Source of the DNA: Corticium candelabrum
Lineage: Eukaryota > Porifera > Homoscleromorpha > Homosclerophorida > Plakinidae
NCBI RefSeq assembly: GCF_963422355.1
Contig: NC_085086.1
Location: 9,252,936 to 9,316,935 of the forward strand
DNA length: 64,000 bases
Direction of reading: 5' to 3'
Shown: positions 54,722 through 64,000 of the stretch, piece after piece
How the letters are laid out: every line of letters starts with the position of its first letter
Numbering within the stretch: position 1 is the stretch's first letter
Made by a program: the position numbers and the translations under genes
Notes under the pieces: generated by a model
Told to the model about the DNA's origin: nothing
The model's database searches: none
Seen by the model: only the letters and a program-made list of their open reading frames with translations

Positions 54722-55497
54722 CATCCGATTGTGGTGAAAGTTGTGCTAGAAAGCCATTTGTTGCTGGAGGCGACACGACTAGTCCTGGTGAATTCCCATG
54801 GCAAGCAATGCTGTGTTCTCCTCGGTTGGGACAACATTGTGGAGGAGTTCTCATTTCAGAAAGATGTGTGCTAACAGCAGCACATTGCTTAAAGTATCAG
54901 AGCATAAATAGAAAGACTATCACAGTTTGCTTGGGCAAACATTGTGGCAATTGCTCCGAATCAGATTCTTTATTCAATTCCGTTTGTTCCAATTCTTCGT
55001 CGATAATCATACATCCAAATTTTAATCAAACTTCTTTCGATCATGATATCGCCGTTTTGAAACTTGCTCGTCCGGTTAACTGCAATTGTCGAACGATCAT
55101 GCCAGTGTGTCTACCAGACAAGGCAAGAGATTCGTCATACATCCGTGCTCAACAAAACGGCGTTGTCACTGGATGGGGTCGCGTCAATTCGACAGTCAGC
55201 AGATCTAGATGTTTACGTAAAGGCGACGTCAGGTTAAAATCTCGCCGTCTTTGTCAAATAAAGCATCAAGTTTACCAAATAACTGAGAACATGTTGTGTG
55301 CTACTGATTACAACGGTGCCTGTGAAGGAGACAGTGGCGGACCTCTGGTGGTAAAGAACAGAAAGTTTAGAGGTCGCTATGTGTTGGCAGGAATTGTGAG
55401 TTGGGGAATCGGTTGTGGCGATAAGACGAAGTTTGGAGTCTACACAGATGTGATCAGTCATCTTGACTGGATCAAGTCTACTTGTGGCATCAACTGA
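54722..55497 (+). CDS. Unit D S1 protease exon (intact)
   Basis: Complete open protease exon with the triad (LTAAHC, DHDIAVLKL, CEGDSGGP), differing from unit B at about eight residues by eye. The activation region is again ARKPFVAGG and the 189 position again Gly. Upstream context is broken, so expression of a functional protein is uncertain. Confidence 0.75.
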
Positions 55498-57050
55498 ATA
55501 TTCCGGTTTATAGAGATTATCTCGTCTCTAAGGAAGACAAAGAACTTTGAGTTTTCTTTCTGTTTGTTGCATGGTTGTATTCGACTGTTTAAACATGGAA
55601 AATGTTACTGAATCATCAAAGCAAGAATACAACAAACTATTCGCAAAGCATACGTACTAACTGTTTTATTTATAAAAATTGACTTTTGTTCCAAAACGAC
55701 TTCATCAAGGATCTGGTAACTTTTTTATTGAACCAATACATTAAATGTTTTCTTTAGACAATAACAGGATGCGGTTACATGCAGTTTAGAAAGTCAATTC
55801 ATCTAGCCAGAAGTTTGCAGTCATGATCATTTCCTTAAGTAATGTTTACTAATATTTTAACACTGCTTACGTACTGTAATAGATTAATCTCAATACCGGC
55901 GCTGTCGCCAAGCTTTAAGAACTTATGTACAAAAACCTCTTAAAATTTTATTATACGTTTTTCCAGATATCCGCAACCCAAACTACATTTGACTAGTTGG
56001 TATTACACATGAACAAATGTACAGTAGAAATAGTCGGCCTAACCGTTCTAAATGCAATCAAAGGGCTTAATGCAATAGATTAAATTTACTAACAACATTG
56101 AATTGTGCAATGTGATGTGTGGCTGGATCTGCGATACCGCGGTCTGGAGCGCGAGCAAGACGCACGGTACCAGTGTAACACTGACTAACTTACCGTCCAT
56201 ACGTACTCCAACATAAATTTTACGGTTATTAGAAAAGATTAGAGCTAACAGAACACAATTTTCTAGATTGCGTACCTCTTCACACTATTGTTTGCTCGGT
56301 TGCTTCCTTGCGTCAAGTTCACAGTTAACTAACACATCATACCCGCCTTATAAAGTGTGCATATCCTCTTGTCGCTTTTCATTGGCGTTTTTCCACCGAA
56401 TAAAATGGCTCTTCACCAGTTGAAGAACAAGAAGTTCAACCAATTTCAAAGCATTTACGCTAGCGCTGTCCTCGGATATACAATATAGCCACCAACAATA
56501 TCGATGCAATAGGAAAAACAATATAGTTACATAACAGTTTTTCAAAGTTTTGTATTTTATCCTAATTAAGTTAAAACATATATATTTTCTTGTAATCAAG
56601 TAAAGTAAATTCACTGTAATAGGAAAAGCTAGAGCAATGCTAATGTATTATCAAATATTGAAATACACAATTTTAAGTGATACAACTATTAACTTGTAAA
56701 CAGATAATTTACTAACACGGTTGGAAGCCACACAATTATGTGTAGGATAACGACATGAACAACACTGTGATGATTAGTACGCATTAATAGCAGCAATGAT
56801 TTCAAATTTTTATAACAATAGCAAAAACTCGTTGCTTGCTTGATTTGCTTTGAAAATTTTTTACTCAGTTAATAGAACAGATCTTGTACTATAACCTATC
56901 TGCCTGTTTAGAAAAGTGTGTTGCTGTTAAAACAAACTCTGCTTAGAAATACACAACATTGATGCTATATTTAATTCGTTGTTTTATCGACTCGTTACTA
57001 TCAATACAATACATTAATTTATAGTATGCCATAATATATTATAAAAAATA
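55498..57050. repeat. Shared 3' flank, copy 3 (no Harbinger MITE)
   Basis: Collinear with 7636-9750 and 19810-21960. The site hit by the MITE in copy 2 is empty here (near 56575). Non-coding. Confidence 0.75.
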
Positions 57051-58451
57051 TTAAAACCATTGATATTTATTTGATTAATTTGTTAATATCAATGTAAAAC
57101 TAAACAGTTAGTATGCGGTACACACACGTGAATGACAGCTGTATGTAAATGAATTCGAAAGATCTGAAGGCAACAGATGGTCATCCTTTGGCGCGCGTTT
57201 TGTTATGTAACAAATCCCTCTATAGCGCGCGTTACGGTAGACCACAATTGGCCATCTTTTAACGCTCTTTGTGGTAGGCCACACCTATCATTGAATTGAC
57301 ATGCCACACTTAAACTGGTACGTTAAGTTGTTGTTGCGGTTTAGGCAATAGTGTAACTAACATTGAGTGTGAACTGAAGTTTGTCGTGTTTTCTTCCTAC
57401 AAGATCCCGTGACTGCGAGTGCTGCCGGTCCCGGTTACGTGAGCTCTACGAGGTCGTCGTAGTCGAGACCGAGCTGTTACCATCCTGTCGTCTGGCTGTC
57501 GTGTGTCATGTACTTGTAGATGAATGTAGATTAGATGAGCAAGCTATAGTACGTTCAGGCATATCGAGAGAGACTATCAAACGCCATCACGTTGTGATGT
57601 TTTAGCTGTCATGAGAACGCACCCTCTCTTGTGCACATTTTGATCGTGTTGATACAGACTGTCAGTGGAGACCGGCCTGTTTGTGCATCCGACTGGTTTT
57701 TTCATTGATAGATTCAATAGCATGTTTTATAGCGTTGTGGCTGTCTGTATTTTGCGATTCAATTTTGATTATAATTTTACTTGCATATAACAGCATCTGA
57801 AGCCTTGAAGTCCCTGACTTCTGGCGTGGCTAGGCAACCACGTGCTAAACACGTGGAAAGAACGCTCGAGAAAACTGGGTACACGAGTCTATCATGCAGG
57901 TAAGTTTTACTAACGAAAAAGTACTGATCATGTATGTAGTCTCTATATTCGCGTTTCATTCGAGTAATGCTATGGAAAACTTGACAGTGACAATATTGTG
58001 TTTGCCCACTGACTCGCGCTAGGCTCGACAGACCTTACATTTTCAAAGTAGTTTAATTAATTAAAATTAATGCGGGCTCTAGTATTCTCTGCTGTATCAG
58101 AGTAAGATATTCTTTGCAACTTTCCTAACATTCCAAGGCAGCCGTAGGCACTGCAGCAGAAATTGGAGAAAGGGAGAAGGTCGAAAACATTAGCAGACTG
58201 TTACTCAAGCAGGTGGTTTTCTACCCGCTCATTGTGGAAACAATAAGATTATTTGGTAAACTGTACGTGTTCGCCCTTACTAGGAAGGATTCCTATACAT
58301 AATCTGCGCTTACATGAAACTCACATACCAGCTAGAGCCTAACTCATCTAACTGTGACTTCTTGTTGTAATGTTTCATGGCAATTTGCGTATTCCAGTGG
58401 GGTATGTAAGTAAGGGAAGTTTTTAGGAGGTTAATTCCAATCAAAATTATT
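57050..58451 (+). repeat. R3 repeat, copy 3
   Basis: Collinear with 35150-36550. It contains the short exon candidate at about 57405-57463 (DPVTASAAGPGYVSSTRSS). No full gene recognised. Confidence 0.7.
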
Positions 58452-58457
58452 GACGTG

Positions 58458-59086
58458 CAGTGGTAGATTTAGAGGGATTCCGGGGGTTCCGTGGAAGCCC
58501 TTAAAAATTTTGAATTTATCACACGGAGATGACCGCGTACCAGCACTGCTTGTTACTTCCTGACGTGACTCGCAGCTCACGTTTTAGTTTTAAGTAACTT
58601 CGCACTGAGATGGAGTACAGATTATGAACTTTCCATCATCGTCGGACAGTACGAGTGAGTCGTACGGTGATCCTACTCTTTCTACATCAATTTATGGTAA
58701 CTTGTTTTCAATCTCAGTTGTTCTCCAACAACATGTTTCATTTACTTCCTTGCGATGTTAATGTTTCCAAAAAGTTATTTTCTATTTCATGAAAATATAC
58801 TTCCACCTTTAATGGTTACAACATTCACAATTTCATGAAATCATATATGTCTATAGAAGCTTTCTTCAGAAAGAAAGGACAAAGCGGTAACATTTGCCTG
58901 TCTAGCGAAAGACATGTATAGGCTTGCGAGATCAATTCAAATTCTCCAGTCCTGTAGATTTATTATCGTATACGTCCATTCGATGGTATAGTTGATTAAA
59001 TAGCTAATTTATATCTGGAGGCGTGGCTGATCCTAACCTTTGTGACGTCACGAAACCCCCATTCAAAAATCCTGAATCCGCCCCTG
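58458..59086. mobile_element. hAT-like non-autonomous element, 629 bp, TSD GACGTG
   Basis: Left end CAGTGGTAGATTTAGAGG and right end (reverse complement) CAGGGGCGGATTCAGG are hAT-type termini. GACGTG flanks both sides (58452-58457 and 59087-59092). The paralogous site near 36555-36570 is empty (GGACTTGGTTGATCG). No transposase is encoded. Confidence 0.8.
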
Positions 59087-59105
59087 GACGTGGTTGATCG
59101 TCTAA

Positions 59106-59470
59106 CCATGTATCCGCAAATAGTCCCCCGTGGAAGACTATTTTTCATAGTTCTAAAATATGAGGCACAATTCGTGCATGAAGCATTATTATTTCTCAAG
59201 CATAGAGACTTTCGTATTGTTCATTTGCATTCCATCACACAACACAAGCACACCACCCAATCTAATCTTACAGCTACTCCCTGGATTCTTTTGCTTCGCT
59301 TAGGTCGTATTCCTGGTCTGTTGCATACGTCTAATTAATCTCCATCGTCACTCATCTGGGTGTTCATTTTATCACAACAGTACACATTGATAGACGCGAA
59401 TGGGTTTGACTAATCGAGCACGGAGCACTAGTATTTCGTATAGGCTCACCATGAGGCATTATTTGTGTGT
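59106..59470 (+). repeat. R2 MITE copy, right end replaced by microsatellite
   Basis: Matches 36577-36960 up to GGCATTATTTGTG, then runs into a TGTTTG/(GT)n expansion. The terminal inverted repeat on the right is missing. Confidence 0.65.
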
Positions 59471-59597
59471 GGGTGTGTTTGTGTTTTTGGTTTGTTTGTT
59501 TGTTTGTGCGTATGTGTGTTTTTGATTGGTTGTTTGTTTGTGTGTGTTTGTGTGTGTGTGTTTGTGTTTGTTTGTTTGTGTTTGCGTGTGTTTGTTC

Positions 59598-59695
<98 letters not shown>
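59464..59695. repeat. (TTTG)n/(GT)n microsatellite
   Basis: Degenerate GTGTTTGTTTG repeats followed by pure GT at 59601-59695. Confidence 0.95.
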
Positions 59696-59696
<1 letters not shown>

Positions 59697-59699
59697 ACT

Positions 59700-60654
59700 A
59701 AAGGGGTAGCGCGTCCGTTTAGACGAAAGCAATACAGGAGGAGGAAGAGGAGGATGTGTGTGTTGTATGTGTGTAAGAAAGAGAGAAATTGGTGTTTGCC
59801 AATACTGTCACATTTGAAGGGTTTAAATGTAGTCTGCATTACTCAGTTGACTTCTGTGTATTTGTAACTTTCTAAATCAATAATTACTGTTTTTCAGTTT
59901 TTCCAAATTAACCCAGCATGCTGTAATTCCCAATTTGAAATGACATACTCAAATGCTAACATGCTCTAATACAATGCTACCCTAGAACGCTAGTGTATTG
60001 CAACATTAGAACACCATGTCTTTCAATTTGAGGAAATACAGTATTTTGAGTCAATTAGAAGCCAGGACTGTTATTATTATTTGTTCTATTATTTTAGCTT
60101 TAGCATTGACTTATGCTTATGCTTATGACTAAAGTTATAATAACTTATGACTAAATGCTTATAATTATATGCATGCGCAAACTCATTGTGACGAAGGAAA
60201 ACAACTCGTTAGCGAAATTTTGGTAAATAGAATTGTTATTCTGAATAATTTCAAATGATCTGTTTTTAGACAGTTGATGCACTGTTTTTTTCAATGAAAG
60301 GTCTTGTTGACAAATGAGTTGCGGCATCTGCTACTGGTTACTCTTTGAATGTAACCTGGCTGATTCTGAGCTAATTCAAGTCCTTGTGAAGCCATGTATT
60401 TTAATTAAACAGAGGAAGGAGTCACGACTAGTGAAGCTTGTGGTAGTATTAAAGAAAATGAAAGTATTTGTAGTTAATAGTTGTACTTGTACTGGAGTGG
60501 TACTTTGAAAGAATTGACATTGCATTTTAGTGGTAAATATTTGTCACTATAAATATTCCGTATGAGTTCATATCTATATATAATCATGAACAATCTACCT
60601 GAAGTGCAAGTTTAGAACAATTTTTTGCTGTCATGTTTGAACTAAAACTTTAAA
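59700..60654. other. Unassigned stretch upstream of unit E
   Basis: AT-rich, with no family exon, transposon end or RNA gene recognised. Short ORFs here have no conserved counterpart in the other units. Confidence 0.5.
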
Positions 60655-60899
60655 CACAAAAGCTTGTGGTAAATTTGCAATACTGCAGGAAAAATATAAA
60701 ACTGAAAAATATTTCATCACAACTGTAGAGTTCTCTAGCCATGTCTGCCATTGAAATGCTGATTGTGTTGAAGCTACCAATTCCAGCTGCAAACCTTGTT
60801 TTGTTGATGACGGCAGAGAATGTTGTTTTGAATGTTAGTTTAACTATATTTTTAGTAATGTGTATAAAATTTACCAGCAAACTTTCAACATTGTTTTAG

Positions 60900-61199
60900 A
60901 ATTTACCAACCAGGATGCGTTACTTGTATCTGCAGCATGATTCGATTGCCAAGAATCGTGCGATCTTCCGTTTCCTTCTACTCAATGGTACTTGAATGGT
61001 CAACTTCTAGACCACTTTAATACTAAATCTAGATTTGCGGTTTCAATAAGCAGACGAGGACTTTCCATTACAAAGCTAAAGTTGGAAGATGCTGGTAAGT
61101 ATACATGCAAGGTTTCCAGCGACGGGATTACTTGCGAACGACATAGACATCTGGATGTCATCGATCCAAGCAACCAATTTTCGGCAATTTTTCAATGCT
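60900..61199 (+). pseudogene. Unit E Ig exon with stop
   Basis: AA*FDCQESC then WYLNGQLLDHF and LKLEDAGKYTCKVSS. The stop at 60938-60940 replaces the Trp of AAWFDC. Confidence 0.75.
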
Positions 61200-61785
61200 A
61201 TAAGAAGCATTTAAATTTAATATTTTCTTCAATATTTAATTTCTTTAATAGATAAGTTAATAATTAAATATAAAAGTGAATTGAACAGCTCTAAAATTGT
61301 TTATTAAATTAATAATTGTTTGCAACAAAGGTTGATTTGTTGTGCTACTTTCAGACGTTTCTACAGATTGACATAATCAAATGTCGTATTAAATCGACTT
61401 TCTAAACGGTACGATCAGTAATTGTAAATAATCCTATTGTAATACCAATATTTAAACTAGCGAATAAACTCTAATGATTTTTTGTAAACGCGGTACTATG
61501 TTAAGAGCTGCGATGCCATCTTTATGCTTCAACGAGTTTCAGCACGTGGTACTGCAATGTGGAGAACTATTGTGCAATTTGCAATTAGCTAGAATAGCAC
61601 ACAACACATGCAGCGTACACATCATGCATGATCACATGCGAATACTGCGGGGTGTATTCCTCAATTATCTTTCTCATTCAATTGAGTAATAGTCGTTATG
61701 TTCCGTTGATATATTTTACGGTATAACATCTGCAGAGTATAACAGACATGTAGCAATTCTTAAAATATTTCTAACTTGTATGGAG

Positions 61786-62562
61786 CATCCGATTGTGGAA
61801 AAAGTTGTGCTAGAAAGCCATTTGTTGCTGGAGGCGACACGACTAGTCCTGGTAAAATACCATGGCAAGCAATGCTGTGTTCTCCTCGGTTGAGACAAAA
61901 TTGTTGGGGAGTTCTCAATTCAGAAAGAGGTGTGCTAACAGCAGCACATTGCTTAGAGTATCAGAGTATAAATAGAAAGACTATAACAGTTTGCTCGGGC
62001 AAACATTGCGGCAATTGCTCCGAATCTGGTTTTTTTTATCCAATTCCGTTTGTTCCAATTCTTCGTCGATAATCATACATCCAAATTTTAATCAACTTCT
62101 TTCGATCATGATATCGCCGTTTCGAAAATTACTCGTCCGGTAAACTGCAAATTTCAAACGATTATACCAGTGTGTCCACCAAACAAGGCAACAGATTCGT
62201 CATACTTCCGAGCTCAACAAAGCGGCAGCGTCACTGGATGGGGTCGCGTAAATTCGACAGTCAACAGATCTAAATGTTTACGTAAAGGCGACGTCAGGTT
62301 AAAATCTCGCTAAGTTTGTCGAATAAAGCATCAAGGTTACCAAATAACTGAGAACATGTTGTGCGCTACTGATTACAACGTTGCCTGTGAAGGAGACAGT
62401 GGCGAACCTCTGGTGGTAAAAAGCAGAAAGTTTGGAGGTCGCAATGTGTTAGCAGAAGTTGTGAGTTTGGGAATTGGTTGTGGTGATGAGATAAAGTTAG
62501 GAGTTTACACAGATGTGATCAGTCATCTTGACTCTATCAAATCTACTTGTGGCATCAACTGA
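61786..62562 (+). pseudogene. Unit E protease exon, inactivated
   Basis: LTAAHC is retained; other motifs are damaged as described for the unit. The C-terminal fragment is open from MLCATDY to STCGIN. Confidence 0.8.
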
Positions 62563-64000
62563 ATATTGCCGTATATAGAAATTATCTCCATACCAAGGAA
62601 AACAAAGAAAGTTTGGTTTTTCTTACTGCTTGTTGCATGTTTGCATTTAACTTTTTAGACGCAGAAAATTTTAATGAATCGTCAAAACAAGAATATAGCA
62701 AAGTATTCGCAAATCAGACGTACTGGCTGTTCAAATTATAAAAGTTGGTGATTGTTCTAGACAATAACAGGATGCGGTTAAGTGCAGTTTTGAAATTCAA
62801 TTAATCTAACCTTTACTCTGCAGTCATGATTATTCCTTAGGTAATGTTTACTATCATTTTAACACTGCTTACCTACTGTAATGGATTAATCTCAATACGG
62901 GCGCTGTCGCCAAGCTTTAATAACATATTTACCAAACCCTTCTTCAAAATTTCTTTTTTATATTTTTTCAGATATCCGCAACCCAAACTAGATTTAACTA
63001 GTTGGTATTGCACAAGAAAAAAATGTGCAGTAGCAAGAGTCGGCCTAACCGTTTTAAATGTAATCAAAGGGCTTAATACGATAGATTACATTTACTAACA
63101 ACATTGATTTGTGCAATATGATGTGTGGCTGGATCTACGATACCGCGGTCTGGATCGCGAGCAAGACGCACGGTACCAGTGTAACACCGACTAACTTACC
63201 GTCCGTACGTTCTCCAACATAAATTTCACGGTTATTAAATAAGGATAGAGCTAGCAAAACACAATTTTCTAGATTGCGTACCTCTTAACGCTATTGTTTG
63301 TTCGATTGCTTCCGTGCTTGAAGTTCACAGTTAATTAACACATCAGACTCACCTGATGAAGTGTGCATCCTCTTGTCGCTTCTCATTGCTTGTTTTCCAC
63401 CGGTTAAAACGGCTCCTGAGCAGTGGAACACCGGGAAGTTAAACCACAATAAGCATTTACGCTGTCGCAGTCCTCGGATGGACAATAGAGCCACCTAGCA
63501 CATCAATGCTATATGTAAAAACCACATGGCTACATCACCGTTTTTCAAAGTTTCAGTATTCTATTTTACACTATGTTAAAACAAAATACATTTACTTGTA
63601 ATCCAGTAAAGTCAAGTTACTGATAAAGCAAAAAGTGAAACCATGCTAATATATTGTTATAAATTTGAAATACACAATTTTTTTGTGAAACAACAATCAA
63701 CTTGTAAACAGATTATTTACTACTACGTTTGAAAGCCACATAATTATATATTGTGTAACGAAATGAACAATACTCTGATGATGATTAAACATTAATAGCA
63801 TCAATGATTTCAAAATTTAATTACAATAACAAAAACAAGTTGCTTGCTTGATTTACTTCAAAACTCTTCTATTCAATTAAATTATCAAATCTTGTTCTAT
63901 AACCTATCTGCCGGTTTTGAAAAGCTGTGTTGCTGTTAAACAAACTCTAATTATAAATACACAATATTGGACGCCACATGTCATTCGTCGCTTATCGACT
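62563..64000. repeat. Shared 3' flank, copy 4 (runs off the window)
   Basis: Collinear with the flanks of A, B and D. Both Harbinger MITE sites are empty here, at about 63494 (cacctagcac) and about 63572 (actatgttaaaac). It serves as the reference empty allele. No gene seen. Confidence 0.75.

Larger units (their letters stand above)
50630..55497 (+). pseudogene. Unit D: 5'-truncated B-type unit with intact protease exon
   Basis: It starts at the CCP6-equivalent exon and lacks leader, kringle, lectin domains and CCP1-5. Lesions: C4 Cys lost at 51215, frameshift/TAG at 51353, TGA at 51860 and 51902, TAA at 52408, half of CCP14 deleted, and a 1-nt deletion near 54100 in the Ig exon. The Kazal, EGF and protease exons are open. 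Without a leader or promoter it is unlikely to yield the full protein. Confidence 0.8.
60655..62562 (+). pseudogene. Unit E: remnant EGF/Ig/protease tail
   Basis: It begins in the last bases of a Kazal exon (near 60660). The EGF exon (60729-60833) has TGA in place of the Gln/Asn-type codon after VCH. The Ig exon (60900-61199) has TGG to TGA at 60938. The protease exon (61786-62562) has an insertion near 62030, a deletion near 62095, TAA near 62311 and GDSGEP instead of GDSGGP. It is the oldest-looking decay product in the array. Confidence 0.85.

Noticed and set aside
59364-59867. Several overlapping ORFs rich in VC or HT
   Set aside because: They are produced by the (TTTG)n/(GT)n microsatellite on both strands.

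Overview
This is animal nuclear DNA: AT-rich, with genes split into many small exons by 50-70 bp introns, long dinucleotide microsatellites and several families of DNA transposon. The domain content (kringle, F-type-lectin-like, CCP/sushi, Kazal, Kunitz, Ig and S1 protease modules in one secreted protein) and the tiny introns suggest an early-branching metazoan, most likely a sponge. That placement is inference. No homology search was possible.

The window is dominated by a tandem array of five related units for giant secreted mosaic proteins. Unit A (920-7635) is a decayed pseudogene with two alternative leader exons. Unit B (11272-19809) is complete: 23 exons, all 22 introns in phase 1, predicted 1,879 aa. 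Its order is signal peptide, mini-kringle, F-lectin-like domain + CCP, second F-lectin-like domain, 15 more CCPs, Kazal, EGF-like, Ig and an S1 serine protease with an intact catalytic triad. Unit C (37753-48491) shares the N-terminal half and has 24 CCPs, but its protease tail is replaced by Kazal, two Kunitz inhibitor domains and a basic NTR-like C-terminus. A MITE cuts its kringle exon. Unit D (50630-55497) is truncated at a (TA)n tract, has broken CCPs and an intact protease exon. Unit E (60655-62562) keeps only a ruined EGF/Ig/protease tail. Units A, B, D and E share about 1.2-2 kb of 3' flank; after C only about 460 bp of it is recognisable.

Between B and C (about 22-37 kb) lies a transposon-rich block. 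It holds a truncated hAT element (minus strand, 22975-24820). It also holds remains of a class I bHLH-PAS transcription factor gene, whose coding exon is split by a roughly 5 kb DNA transposon with about 95 bp terminal inverted repeats. That transposon carries a DUF6589-type protein and, on the other strand, a RecQ-like helicase. Smaller elements with visible ends include two Harbinger-like MITEs with 3-bp target duplications, two hAT-like non-autonomous elements, and a MITE family (R2) that also hit unit C.

Working hypothesis (inference): the array encodes a humoral recognition/proteolysis system. One paralogue (B) is a lectin/CCP-armed zymogen protease, and a sister (C) uses the same recognition front end to deliver protease inhibitors.
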